Part shown: positions 1-8,128 of the stretch, piece after piece | Numbering within the stretch: the first letter of the stretch is position 1 | How the letters are laid out: every line of letters begins with the position of its first letter | Assembly (NCBI GenBank): GCA_002938315.1 | Contig: PTLL01000013.1 | Location: 1 to 42,662 of the forward strand | Length of the DNA stretch: 42,662 bases | Direction of reading: 5' to 3' | Source of the DNA: Alphaproteobacteria bacterium MarineAlpha3_Bin2 | GTDB lineage: Bacteria; Pseudomonadota; Alphaproteobacteria; Rhodospirillales; Casp-alpha2 | The notes under the pieces: generated by a model | Databases searched by the model: none | Told to the model about the DNA's origin: nothing | The model's input: the letters and a program-made list of their open reading frames with translations, nothing else | Made by a program: the position numbers and the translations under genes

Positions 1-83
1 CCTTGCGGTCCGGGTGCCTGAGAGTTTCCGGGGCGGTTGCTCCTTCGGCGCCGACATCATTCTTTTGCCGGTCTCTCCCTCAA
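1..83 (-). promoter_or_regulatory. Glycine riboswitch aptamer, reading out of the left edge
   Basis: Read on the minus strand, this stretch carries the conserved glycine-aptamer blocks in order: GGGAGAGACCGG near 80-69, GGCGCCGAAGGAGCAACC near 53-36, and ACTCTCAGGCACC near 25-13, ending in GGACCGCAAGG at the window edge. These are hallmarks of the glycine riboswitch, which in proteobacteria usually controls the glycine cleavage genes (gcvT and neighbours) or glycine transport. The controlled gene must lie to the left of position 1. Only one aptamer is visible; a second tandem aptamer could lie outside the window. Motif recognition is strong; the target gene is inferred. Confidence 0.9.
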
Positions 84-133
84 GGGTCATCTGAGAAAAA
101 TATATACCTTCTATCATCAAACTTGGCATGTCC

Positions 134-148
134 TGACCTATCAGGTCA
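134..148. promoter_or_regulatory. Palindrome upstream of the riboswitch, possible operator
   Basis: The sequence TGACCTATCAGGTCA is a perfect 6-base inverted repeat around a 3-base centre. It lies about 50 bases upstream of the glycine aptamer in transcription direction and overlaps a minus-strand TTGACC that could be a -35 element. The position suits a repressor or activator site on the promoter of the riboswitch-controlled operon. No regulator is identified and the symmetry could be chance. Confidence 0.3.
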
Positions 149-186
149 ATAACCGGCTAGCCGGAAAGGGCGACGTGATCTTGGCG

Positions 187-843
187 CTACCGGGAGGGTC
201 TTGCGTTCGAATTCTGAATCTTTTTGCGGTTGTAGAGGAGCTCTTCGCGGGTTGGTTTAAAGCCTACGAAAATTCGATAATAACTGCTGGACGATTTTGG
301 CGATATGGGAAGGACCCTTGTGAAGGGCGACGTTCGAAACTGTAAGTGGGTTTTATTACCGGGAAATTTAATGACAACCCTGAGATCCTTTTTTTTTGGA
401 ATGTTTCCGTTCTTGTCGGGAAGCCTCAGAATGGTTCCTTTATTGTCGAGGAACCTGACAAAGTAATCAAATCGCGCCTTGCGGTCGCGGTTGGCCGGGC
501 CGCGCGAAGCGGCCATCCTGAGGGTGACGGCAACTTCCAGGGTTCCGGTTCTGGTTTTTTTTTCGATATCGCTTAGGCACGCTAATTGGACGCCGGTGAT
601 TTTTCCCTCAAAATCGACGTCGATCAGGTCGCGGCCGGGACCATCCTTAAACTTGGTTAAATTTGCCGCATCGGCGATGACCCGGTAATCGGGGCATTTT
701 AGCACGATCGGATCTTTAAATTTATCGATGACGTTTTGATAGGTCGAACAGCCAATGAGGCCAAACGCCAACACCATCAGGGGGATCGCCCGCCGCCACC
801 CACGGTAGCGGACGGCGTGGGGATTACAGGCCGGGAAGGTCAC
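187..843 (-). CDS. Putative outer-membrane lipoprotein, unknown function
   Basis: This is a 218-residue protein with a positively charged N-terminus (RGWRRA), a hydrophobic stretch and a lipobox ending in L-I-G-C at Cys32, so it is predicted to be lipidated. Residues 1-20 are long for a signal n-region; a later start is possible, but no better ATG precedes the hydrophobic core except Met23. The mature part is mixed alpha/beta with a basic C-terminal tail (YNRKKIQNSNARPSR). I do not recognise the family. It starts 12 bases after the CDGSH gene stop, so the two are probably co-transcribed, and it ends about 100 bases before the glycine riboswitch. Confidence 0.75.
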   Translation of the reverse strand: MTFPACNPHAVRYRGWRRAIPLMVLAFGLIGCSTYQNVIDKFKDPIVLKCPDYRVIADAANLTKFKDGPGRDLIDVDFEGKITGVQLACLSDIEKKTRTGTLEVAVTLRMAASRGPANRDRKARFDYFVRFLDNKGTILRLPDKNGNIPKKKDLRVVIKFPGNKTHLQFRTSPFTRVLPISPKSSSSYYRIFVGFKPTREELLYNRKKIQNSNARPSR

Positions 844-855
844 GGGCCAACACCA

Positions 856-1095
856 TTACAAGGTTGAATGCGTTCCGTCGCAAAGCGGTTTATTTTTGGT
901 ATTCTTGCAACCGCAAAAGAAAACCGTTTCCGTCTTCTCGGCCTTATAGTTGGTCGGCGTAAACGGGGTGCCGTTATGGCTTCCATCACAAAAGGGTTGC
1001 GATTGGCTCTGCCCGCAGGCGCACCAGACATACGTCTTGCCTTCTTCCACATCGACGCCATACGGCGAGGTTTGGGCGACGGTTGGCTTGTCCAT
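856..1095 (-). CDS. CDGSH-type iron-sulfur protein with two cluster motifs
   Basis: This 79-residue protein carries two copies of the C-x-C-x(8)-C-D-G-[ST]-H signature: Cys25, Cys27, Cys36, His40 and Cys61, Cys63, Cys72, His76. Each set of three Cys and one His is the known ligand set for a [2Fe-2S] cluster of the mitoNEET/CDGSH family. Bacterial two-motif members of this size are common, and their role is thought to be redox or Fe-S transfer in the cytoplasm. All eight ligands are present, so the protein should be functional. The lipoprotein gene follows after 12 bases. The family call is firm; the physiological role is unknown. Confidence 0.92.
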   Translation of the reverse strand: MDKPTVAQTSPYGVDVEEGKTYVWCACGQSQSQPFCDGSHNGTPFTPTNYKAEKTETVFFCGCKNTKNKPLCDGTHSTL

Positions 1096-1178
1096 GGCGG
1101 CAGGTTCCTTTTGGTTCGATTCAAATGGTGGGCGTACCGGCGACTGTAAATCAGTGCCCAGTTGTCGGCAAGGCCTGC

Positions 1179-2216
1179 TCAGCGGGATTTAGCGCCGGCG
1201 GTGTCGCCCGGGTCGACCAGTTTAATGAGCGTCGCGGCGAGCCTGCCGAAGGCACGGGCGCGGCCCCAGGAATTGTCGATGGAGCGCGCCACGGTAAGGC
1301 CGTGATCAAAGGCCGCCCAGGCAGCGATTTCTGAGAACATCCAGACCCGGCTCAAGGTGCTTTTGATGTCGCCGGTGGCTTGGTTGGCATAGGTCTTGGT
1401 CTTTTGGGGGCCGGGGTCGTCGCCAGCCCGGATTTGCTCGGCGGCAATGGTCCAAAGGGTGTGGGCGCGGAGCCGGTTGTCGTCGATTTTCCGGGCCGCC
1501 GCGACGGCGTTGAAAAACAGCCCGTCCGCCCTGGCGCCGGCGTCGGGCAGTTTGCCAATGCCGGCCATGGCCAGCGATACGCGACTGACCGCATAAGACC
1601 GCGCATAGGAAAACTTGATCTTCTCGATGGCGGCCAATGCCAATTTCAGGGTCACGTCGGCGGCATCTTTATCACCGTTTTCCGCTTTGGTCAGGGCAAT
1701 CTGGCCCAACACTACGGTCCGGAAACGAACCGCCTCGATGGTGTTGGCGGCGGCTAGTGCGGCGGCCGCATCGCCGGCCAGCGCTTGTTTGGTGGCGGCC
1801 GCGATCAGCACCGGGGTGGGGTTGGAATTATCGCTGACATCACTGAGGATGTTGAGCGCCTGGGCCAATTGCTCGGTTTCGGCGAACGCCTTGGCGATAT
1901 GGCGGAGCGCCACTCCCAATCCGCCGGCATCAATTTTTTTGCGAGCGAAGGATTCGGTTGTATTCAATATGCCGGTGGCTTGCTCGGTATTGCCGGCGTG
2001 GGCAAAAATCACCGCCGCCTTGGCCTGAAAGGAGACCTGGGTCAGCGCCTTTTACGCACGCAGGACCAGATCGTCCAGTTGTCCCTTCGGCGTCTCCTCT
2101 GTCGGCAGGCCGGTGGGCCTGGCGGCGATCTCGACCCCGGCGAAACCCGTCATGGGCAGGCTTAGGATCATCAACCCGGCCATTGTCGCGACAACGAATT
2201 TGGAGGTAATGGTCAA
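1179..2216 (-). pseudogene. Secreted helical-repeat protein interrupted by an in-frame TAA
   Basis: The upstream part encodes a signal peptide (hydrophobic core about FVVATMAGLMILSLP, likely cleavage after GFA) and the start of a mature protein ending QLDDLVLRA. A TAA at 2054-2052 follows. The very same frame then continues with KALTQVSFQAKAAVIFAHAG and about 280 more residues of alanine-rich paired helices resembling TPR or SEL1-like repeats, ending at 1179. The two parts make sense only as one exported protein of about 345 residues. I placed the start at a TTG (2216), which gives a normal signal peptide; an ATG at 2312 is the alternative. Beyond the TAA only a GTG at 2012 could reinitiate, and that product would lack the signal. 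Function is unknown. See the finding on recurrent TAA codons. Confidence 0.7.
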
Positions 2217-2363
2217 AATGGGTTCATTTCTTGGGACGGGCACCAAACCACAGGCTACATACAATAGTATTATTATATACTTTATGGCGGCAATCCCCAA
2301 GGATGCCGTCATCCCTTGCCAGCGGGGCGGCGGTTCCGTAAGACTTCCGGCGAGGGGAAAGTC

Positions 2364-3326
2364 ATGGCTGTCTATACCGAAGTCGGCGACGAAGATTTGG
2401 TCCGATTCGCCGCCGAATACGATATCGGAGAGTTTCTGTCCTGCAAGGGCATTGCCGAAGGCATCGAAAATTCCAATTTCACGCTGAACACCTCGACCGG
2501 CAACTTCATCCTGACGCTCTATGAGAAGCGCGTTGATGCAAAAGACCTGCCTTTCTTTTTAGGGCTGATGGACCATCTGGACGCCGCTGGCATCCCATGC
2601 CCGACGCCGGTCCACGGCCGCGATGGCGAAGCGCTGCGCCAACTGTGCGGTCGGCCCGCCGCTATCTTCACGTTTCTGTCCGGGATGTGGCCCCGGCGGA
2701 ACACGCCCGAGCATGCCGCTGAACTGGGCCGCGCCATGGCGGAAATGCATCTGGCCGGGGCCGATTTTCCCATGACCCGGGCCAATGGCTTGTCGCTGGA
2801 AAGCTGGCGGCCATTGTTGGCCCAAAGCGGAGACCGCGTCGATGAGGTGACGCCGGGCCTGGCCAAGGAGCTGAACGGCGAACTGGACGCGCTTGAGGAA
2901 AACTGGCCGGAAGGCCTTCCAGGGGGCGTCATCCACGCCGATCTTTTCCCCGACAACGTCTTTTTCCGCGATGGGCGGCTGGTCGGGATGATCGATTTTT
3001 ATTTCGCCTGCACCGACATGTTTGCCTATGACCTGGGGATTTGCCTCAATGCCTGGTGTTTCGAGCCGGACCGGAGCTTCAACATCACCAAGGCGCGGCG
3101 CCTGTTGACGGCGTATCGCAAGGTCCGCGATTTTTCCGAGGCGGAACTGACAGCGCTTCCATTGCTGGCCCGGGGCGCGGCGATGCGCTTTTTGCTGACC
3201 CGGCTGTATGACTGGCTCTATACGCCGGACGATGCGCTGGTGACCCGCAAGGACCCGCTGGAGTATCTCATCAAGCTGCGGTTTCACCGCGAGATAACCA
3301 GCCCCGCTGAATACGGACTGGAATAA
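2364..3326 (+). CDS. thrB: Homoserine kinase
   Basis: This enzyme phosphorylates homoserine to O-phosphohomoserine, the substrate of threonine synthase (thrC lies at 11.3-12.7 kb). The 320-residue protein is of the aminoglycoside-phosphotransferase-fold ThrB type typical of alphaproteobacteria, not the GHMP type. The catalytic loop HADLFPDN is at residues 191-198 and the metal-binding region DFYFACTD at 211-218. I chose the ATG at 2364 because it follows the Shine-Dalgarno GAGGGGAA and gives the family N-terminus MAVYTEV; an upstream ATG at 2316 would add 16 residues that do not fit. Its TAA stop is followed after three bases by rnhA, a gene order I recall from alphaproteobacteria. Confidence 0.95.
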   Translation: MAVYTEVGDEDLVRFAAEYDIGEFLSCKGIAEGIENSNFTLNTSTGNFILTLYEKRVDAKDLPFFLGLMDHLDAAGIPCPTPVHGRDGEALRQLCGRPAAIFTFLSGMWPRRNTPEHAAELGRAMAEMHLAGADFPMTRANGLSLESWRPLLAQSGDRVDEVTPGLAKELNGELDALEENWPEGLPGGVIHADLFPDNVFFRDGRLVGMIDFYFACTDMFAYDLGICLNAWCFEPDRSFNITKARRLLTAYRKVRDFSEAELTALPLLARGAAMRFLLTRLYDWLYTPDDALVTRKDPLEYLIKLRFHREITSPAEYGLE

Positions 3327-3329
3327 ACG

Positions 3330-3785
3330 ATGGCCGACGAGACCATTGAGCGCACCGAAATTTATACCGACGGCGCCTGCCTGGGCAATCCGGGGCCCGG
3401 TGGCTGGGGTGTGTTGTTGCGTTGGCGTGGGGTGGAGAAGGAACTTTCCGGCGGCGAGGCGGAGACCACCAACAACCGCATGGAACTGATGGCGGCGATT
3501 AAGGGGATCGAGGCGTTGAAGCCAGGCAACCCGGCCAATCTCTATACCGACAGTAAATATGTCATGCAGGGGATCACCGATTGGATTGACGGCTGGAAAC
3601 GCAACGGCTGGCGGACGGCGGCAAAAAAACCGGTCAAGAACAAGGACCTCTGGCAGATGCTCGATGGTGTCCTCGACGGCCACGACATCGGCTGGCACTG
3701 GGTCAAGGGCCATGCAGGCCATGCGGAAAACGAACGCGCCGATCAATTGGCCAGCGCTGCGGCGAAGGCGGCGGGGGATACATAA
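3330..3785 (+). CDS. rnhA: Ribonuclease HI
   Basis: RNase HI cleaves the RNA strand of RNA-DNA hybrids, removing primers and R-loops in the cytoplasm. The protein has 151 residues, the normal length. The acidic catalytic residues are all visible: Asp14 in YTDGAC, Glu52 in NNRMELMA, Asp74 in YTDSKY and Asp138 in NERADQLA. The flexible-loop histidine region [10 protein letters not shown] is also present, and the basic handle region [18 protein letters not shown] is at residues 91-108. It is probably co-transcribed with thrB, whose stop lies three bases upstream. Confidence 0.97.
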   Translation: MADETIERTEIYTDGACLGNPGPGGWGVLLRWRGVEKELSGGEAETTNNRMELMAAIKGIEALKPGNPANLYTDSKYVMQGITDWIDGWKRNGWRTAAKKPVKNKDLWQMLDGVLDGHDIGWHWVKGHAGHAENERADQLASAAAKAAGDT

Positions 3786-3854
3786 AATAGCAATAGGCTT
3801 TAGTGATCAGTTAGAGTAAATGCGCGGTTTGGATAAAGGCGGGATACGGCAACA

Positions 3855-4253
3855 ATGAGTAACACTAAGAATGAACTACGGGCACTCGTCGTCGATGATG
3901 ATTCCCAGATCGCTCGCTTGATCGCGGCCACGCTTTCTCAGCTTGGCATTTCCGATATCACGATCGTCAACGACGGTGCCCAGGCCCTGGCGCGGGTAGA
4001 GACCGTCCAACAGCCTTTTTCATTCGTCGTCTGCGATTGGATGATGCCCAATATGGACGGGTTGGAGTTTCTGTAACGATTTCGCAACATTCACCCCGAC
4101 ACCCCTTTTGTGATGCTGACGGCCAAGACGGATGCCAGTGCTTTTAATAAGGCCAAGCGGCTGGGCGCCAACTATTTCCTGATGAAACCGCTGGCCCCTG
4201 ACGACCTGAAGATGCGTCTGAAAGCGGTTATTGATGTCGCCTGCGCAAGCTGA
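3855..4253 (+). pseudogene. CheY-like single-domain response regulator interrupted by TAA
   Basis: A receiver domain begins at the ATG at 3855: acidic pocket VVDDDSQ, phospho-acceptor Asp61 in VVCDWMMPNMDG. A TAA at 4074-4076 then stops translation after GLEFL. The same frame continues without other stops as RFRNIHPDTPFVMLTAKTD... to LMKPL and a TGA at 4251, supplying the switch Thr and conserved Lys that every receiver needs. The whole reading, 132 codons, is exactly one stand-alone receiver. As written, the 73-residue product lacks beta4-alpha5 and cannot fold as a normal receiver. Readthrough or a sequence error at one codon would restore it. No partner histidine kinase is in the window. 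Confidence 0.8.
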
Positions 4254-4299
4254 CCGGGCCAGGGGCTGACGGCTTTCCCCGCAAAAAACTGACGCGGCG

Positions 4300-4782
4300 C
4301 TAGAGCGCGCCGAGCATGACCTCGGCGCTGGTGTTCTCGAAGGTGCCCGGCGCGTCTATTTGCAAGCTAGTGACGGTGCCGTCATCGACAACCATGGAGA
4401 ACCGCTGGCTGCGGACGCCGAAGCCCTTGGCGCTCATGTCGGAATCCAGGCCCGCCGCGGTGACGAATTTGGCGCTGCCGTCGGCGACCATCATGACGCT
4501 GTCACCGACGTCCTGGGCCTTGCCCCAGGCGCCCATGACGAAGGCGTCGTTGACCGAAATGCAGACGATGGAATCGATGCCCTTGGCCTTCAGCGCGTTG
4601 GCGTTATCGACGTAGCCGGGCAGGTGGCGGGCCGAACAGGTGCGGGTGAAGGCGCCGGGCAACCCGAACACGGCGACCTTTTTCCCGGCTAAAATGTCGT
4701 CAGTGGAAATGCCGCCAGGGCCGTCGTCGGTCATGATGTTCAAGTCCGTGGAAGGAACTTTGTCGCCTACGCTAATGGTCAT
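4300..4782 (-). CDS. Peroxiredoxin, Prx5 type
   Basis: This is a thiol peroxidase that reduces H2O2 and organic hydroperoxides. In 160 residues it shows the Prx5-group active site PGAFTRTCSARHLPGY, with peroxidatic Cys49 and the conserved Pro42 and Thr46. A second Cys (Cys74 in SIVCISVN) matches a position common in this group, but no C-terminal resolving Cys is seen, so it may rely on glutathione/glutaredoxin or another thiol donor. There is no signal peptide, so it is cytoplasmic. It starts 24 bases after the stop of the DsbD-like gene and is probably co-transcribed with it, which suggests a shared role in thiol redox balance. The stop codon is TAG. Confidence 0.93.
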   Translation of the reverse strand: MTISVGDKVPSTDLNIMTDDGPGGISTDDILAGKKVAVFGLPGAFTRTCSARHLPGYVDNANALKAKGIDSIVCISVNDAFVMGAWGKAQDVGDSVMMVADGSAKFVTAAGLDSDMSAKGFGVRSQRFSMVVDDGTVTSLQIDAPGTFENTSAEVMLGAL

Positions 4783-4806
4783 GGATGTCTCTCTCTGGTT
4801 GCGGGG

Positions 4807-7020
4807 TTATTTGAGTGTTGCCTGCTTGAAGGCGTCGAGGACGGTATCTTGGCTCAGCAATTCCGGCAGCACAATGCCCGTTGGCGCGCCCGGCCCATAG
4901 ACCACGTCGAAGGGAATGCCGTAGCGTTGATGGCGGGCCAGGAAATCCGAAATCATCGGATCGGGCCGGGTCCAATCGGCCTTCATGACGACGACCTTTT
5001 CGCCCTGGAACGCGGCCAAGACGTTTTTCTTGTTGAGTACGAAGGCCTTGTTGATCTGACAGGTAAGGCACCATTCAGCAGTGACGTCGACGAAAACGGT
5101 ATGGCCCTCGCTGACCAGCTTGGCGATGGCGGCTTCATCGAAGGGCGTCCACAGGCGGTCGAGGGAGCCTGTGCCTTGTGTTGTTTCTTTGAAGTTTTTG
5201 GCCCCGCCGGAAGCGTCGCCGAGCCAGCCGGGAACCATGAACGCGGCCACGGCGGCGACTGCCATCCACAAAGGCGCGCGTCGCCCGGCGCCGTCGGGTA
5301 CAATGTGCCCCAGGTACAACAACCCGGCGGCGGCGGCAGCCAGCACCCCGACCCCGACGGCGGCCTTGAGGCCGATGCTGATGGCGAGCACGCTCAACAG
5401 CCACACCCCCGTCGCCGCCAGGGCGAATCCCAGGACCCGTTTCATGGTTACCATCCACGGCCCCGGTTTCGGCAACCGGGTGGCGAGGCCGGGAAACGTG
5501 GCCACGGTCAGGTACGGCAAGGACAGGCCAATGCCTAGGGCGGCGAACACGGCGCTTATTTCAACCCCGCCCCGTGCCAGGGCGAAACCGATGGCGGTGC
5601 CCAGGAACGGCGCCGAACACGGCGTCGCCAACAAGGTGGCGAACGCGCCTTGCAGGAAATGGCCGCCGAGGCCGTGGGCATGCCCGGCGTGTTCGCCCAT
5701 GTCGGCAACCCAGCCCGGCAGGCGCACTTCGAAGAATCCCCATAGATTGCAGGCAAACGCGGTGACCAGCAGGGTCATGGCAACCAGGAACCAGGGTTGC
5801 TGAAACTGGATGCCCCAACCGACGGTCATGCCGGCGGTCTTTAAAATGATCAGCGCCGCCGCCAGCACCATAAAGGCAAATAGGATGCCGGCGGCCGAGG
5901 CGAGAAAACTGAGCCGCACCAACCGGCGCTCGCCGCCGCCGTGGCCGACGACGCCCAACAGCTTGATCGACAGCACCGGCAACACGCAGGGCATGAGGTT
6001 GAGAATCAGCCCGCCGAGCAGGGCAAACAACAGGATCAGGGCGATCGGCGTCGAAGCGCCTGGATTAAGGCCGCGTCCATCTCCGGCGATGACGTCGAGC
6101 CGCTTTTCGGCGCCGCGGTTGCCGTCGACCAGGGTCACGGTCAGGGTTTTGCCGGCCAGCGACTTATCCGGCCCTGGCAGGTATTTGGCACCGAACACCT
6201 TGATCTCCAGGGTGGCGGTGCGGCGATCCGGGCCGAGGCGCACGGTGGGTTTTGAAAACGTCAGTTCCGGCGGCCCCTCCGGGAACAGGTCCGGCGCCTG
6301 GAAGGGCATCGTCGCGCTGGCTTTGACGCGCAGCATGACGTCCTTGCCGGTCCCCCAGGTTTCTGCCGTCTCGATGCGCAGTCCGTGGCGGTTGTCGCCG
6401 ACGGGAACCTGGGATTGATAGCGGCTGATCAGGTGCGCGAAGGGACTCGGCCTTGCTGTCTCCTCGGCCGGCCCCCGGGGCAGGGTCAGGGCGACCTCAG
6501 CGTCATAGGGGATGCAGATATCGTCACACGTCAGATAGCGCACGATGCCGGACATCCTGAGCGGCCGCGACGGGTCGGCGCGGGTCACGGTGAGCGGAAA
6601 GACGACTTCTTTTTTGTACCCCAGTGTTTCCAGCCCGATCACCGAAAACCGTTCCGGCGCCGGCCAATGGATCACCGCGTGTTTCAGGTTTTCCGATCCC
6701 TTCCATTCCGGTTGCGGTGGGAAGCCGGCGTCTCCGGGCGACCGCCAATAAATTTTCCATCCCGGCTTTAGCTTGAAATGCAGCCCCAAGATGAGGGTGT
6801 CGGCATCGCCGGTGGTTTCCGTGGCGGCGATCAGGCGAAGGGCGCTTTGATCGGTTTGGTGCCAAGCCGACGCTGCCGAACCTTCGCCGGCCGCCTTTGC
6901 AGAACCAAACCCTAGCGATAACAGGACGCCAACCAGAAGGGCGGCCAACACCGGCCGGCCGGTACGCTTAATTTTTAAAATCAGTGCCGTCACGGCGGGG
7001 ATCCACTTTGGGTTATACAT
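4807..7020 (-). CDS. DsbD/ScsB-like membrane thiol-disulfide reductase
   Basis: The 737-residue protein passes electrons from cytoplasmic thioredoxin across the inner membrane to periplasmic thiol proteins. Order of parts: signal segment near residues 20-44 ending AKA; a periplasmic beta domain with Cys165 and Cys169 in YLTCDDICIP; a membrane domain of about eight helices from about residue 325, with the two redox Cys motifs NLMPCVLPVL and ATPCSAPFLG; and a C-terminal periplasmic thioredoxin domain with the active site EWCLTCQ near residue 640. The enlarged N-terminal region is like ScsB rather than classical DsbD. All six expected redox cysteines are present. The peroxiredoxin gene follows by 24 bases. 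The start at 7020 gives a long n-region; a later start is possible. Confidence 0.92.
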   Translation of the reverse strand: MYNPKWIPAVTALILKIKRTGRPVLAALLVGVLLSLGFGSAKAAGEGSAASAWHQTDQSALRLIAATETTGDADTLILGLHFKLKPGWKIYWRSPGDAGFPPQPEWKGSENLKHAVIHWPAPERFSVIGLETLGYKKEVVFPLTVTRADPSRPLRMSGIVRYLTCDDICIPYDAEVALTLPRGPAEETARPSPFAHLISRYQSQVPVGDNRHGLRIETAETWGTGKDVMLRVKASATMPFQAPDLFPEGPPELTFSKPTVRLGPDRRTATLEIKVFGAKYLPGPDKSLAGKTLTVTLVDGNRGAEKRLDVIAGDGRGLNPGASTPIALILLFALLGGLILNLMPCVLPVLSIKLLGVVGHGGGERRLVRLSFLASAAGILFAFMVLAAALIILKTAGMTVGWGIQFQQPWFLVAMTLLVTAFACNLWGFFEVRLPGWVADMGEHAGHAHGLGGHFLQGAFATLLATPCSAPFLGTAIGFALARGGVEISAVFAALGIGLSLPYLTVATFPGLATRLPKPGPWMVTMKRVLGFALAATGVWLLSVLAISIGLKAAVGVGVLAAAAAGLLYLGHIVPDGAGRRAPLWMAVAAVAAFMVPGWLGDASGGAKNFKETTQGTGSLDRLWTPFDEAAIAKLVSEGHTVFVDVTAEWCLTCQINKAFVLNKKNVLAAFQGEKVVVMKADWTRPDPMISDFLARHQRYGIPFDVVYGPGAPTGIVLPELLSQDTVLDAFKQATLK

Positions 7021-7515
7021 TTAATGGCCTCCAAAAATCCGGAAACCTGAAAGCCGGGTAAATATAGGGATTTCCTGGCGAATATCACGCCCGCTTATCG
7101 GCACTTCACGCACTGTTGACCAATCGTGTACCCCCTGGCATGTTGCCTAGCCGGTCCGCTTCGCTATTGATCTGTCGATGCCGGATGAGGAATTGATCCA
7201 GTGGACGGAAGAAAAAATTGCGTCCCTGCCCGATTTTCAACCCGCCGCGGGCTGGCATGAAAACCTTCGGCGGCGTTTGGAATAAATCGCTGTAAGCCTC
7301 GCCGGGGCCTGGAATCCTTTGCCGGGATAAATGCCGTTGGCGGAAAATTCTTCCCGATTCTAGCCCTAGGTGCCGCCGCCCCGGCACCCGGTTTCCCCCA
7401 CAATATCCTCAACTCTTTGGATTCTCTCGGGTTTTACCAGCAGGCCCGGAAAACCGCGGTTCTGGCATCGTTTATGCGATTCTTTTCAGTCAATAGAACG
7501 AAAGGATATTGTATC
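7021..7515. other. Gene-poor gap with one doubtful short reading frame
   Basis: No clear gene is visible between the divergent DsbD-like gene and the small gene at 7516. On the plus strand, 7178-7285 reads as an amphipathic 35-residue peptide (MPDEELIQWTEEKIASLPDF onward, ending ENLRRRLE) with no convincing ribosome site. It could be a tiny gene, the tail of a decayed gene, or chance. The rest should hold the promoters for the two flanking genes, but I cannot pick a convincing -35/-10 pair. Confidence 0.35.
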
Positions 7516-7701
7516 ATGCGTTTTCATGCCGAATTGGACACGATTTCAAATCATTGGCTGGTTTTTGATGCCGCAAACGAAGATCAAGTTGTCGGCGTTC
7601 ACGTCTCGGGCACCCTGGCCGCGTTGGATGCGATGAAGCGGGAGCAGGACGTCTTCAAAAGCGAGTATTTACCCCTAACGACCCCAAAAACGGTCGCTTA
7701 A
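7516..7701 (+). CDS. Small conserved-looking hypothetical protein, 61 residues
   Basis: The ATG at 7516 is preceded by the ribosome site AAAGGA at 7501-7506. The product begins MRFHAELDTISNHWLVFDA and has a mixed alpha/beta pattern with no membrane segment, so it should be a small cytoplasmic protein. I do not recognise a family. An earlier ATG at 7474 in the same frame (MRFFSVNRTKGYCI...) would put the ribosome site inside the gene and is less likely. The next small gene starts 15 bases after its TAA stop and, by coincidence or not, is in the same frame. Confidence 0.6.
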   Translation: MRFHAELDTISNHWLVFDAANEDQVVGVHVSGTLAALDAMKREQDVFKSEYLPLTTPKTVA

Positions 7702-7716
7702 ATAAGGACCACCATT

Positions 7717-7938
7717 GTGAACGTATCCCGGGAAAATATAAGTAGCCTTAAACGGTTGCTGAAGTTGGAGATCGATCGGGCCGCCGACCGCCTGATCAAA
7801 GTGCACGGGCCAAAAGCCGTCACCCATGCCGCCCAAAAGGTCGATTTTGCACTCAAGAAGGGGAATACCGCCGATCACATTTTTTGGATGAGAATCGCCA
7901 GTAAGGTAAAAAGCGAGCTTCCCGGCCGGGCATCCTAA
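7717..7938 (+). CDS. Small helical hypothetical protein, 73 residues
   Basis: It starts at GTG 7717 with AAGGA about 9 bases upstream. The protein begins MNVSRENISSLKRLLKLEID and is almost wholly predicted alpha-helical and rich in Lys and Arg, with a motif HIFWMRIASKV near the end. The absence of hydrophobic segments points to a cytoplasmic, possibly nucleic-acid- or protein-binding role, which is only an inference. It sits 15 bases after the previous small gene, so the pair is likely one transcript. Family unknown. Confidence 0.65.
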   Translation: MNVSRENISSLKRLLKLEIDRAADRLIKVHGPKAVTHAAQKVDFALKKGNTADHIFWMRIASKVKSELPGRAS

Positions 7939-7940
7939 AT

Positions 7941-7961
7941 TTCCAGGCTAAGGGCCTGGAA
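7941..7961 (+). terminator. Hairpin just after the small gene pair
   Basis: TTCCAGGC and GCCTGGAA form a perfect 8-base-pair stem around a 5-base loop, three bases after the upstream stop codon. There is no T-run after it, so it is a weak intrinsic terminator at best; it may instead protect the 3' end of the message. Confidence 0.4.
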
Positions 7962-8008
7962 TATGACGTGGAATAAGGCATCCCACCGAATTTTCGGTTT
8001 TCACCCCC

Positions 8009-8038
8009 TTGGCCGCATTGCCGATATTGTGCCATAAT
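8009..8038 (+). promoter_or_regulatory. Possible sigma-70-type promoter for yqgE
   Basis: TTGGCC at 8009-8014 and CATAAT at 8033-8038 are separated by 18 bases and lie about 90 bases upstream of the yqgE start. Both depart from consensus by one or two bases. Promoter prediction by eye in alphaproteobacteria is unreliable. Confidence 0.25.
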
Positions 8039-8128
8039 CACCCTATATAAATAGTGTTGGGGGCGGCCTTGCAATTGCGTCTTTTGGCCGAACGGTTTTG
8101 GTCCAACCCTTAAAGAAAGGGAAATCCG

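Noticed and set aside
840-1124. 94-codon frame overlapping the CDGSH gene on the same strand
   Set aside because: An Arg/Pro-rich frame shifted from the real CDGSH gene, which has all eight ligands.
3300-3340. thrB-rnhA as another TAA readthrough fusion
   Set aside because: The genes are in the same frame across a TAA, but both are complete, independent families with a normal start for rnhA.
2559-3746. Long open frame (395 codons) on the minus strand across thrB and rnhA
   Set aside because: It is antisense to two clearly recognised genes, has no family features, and arises from their GC-rich codon bias.
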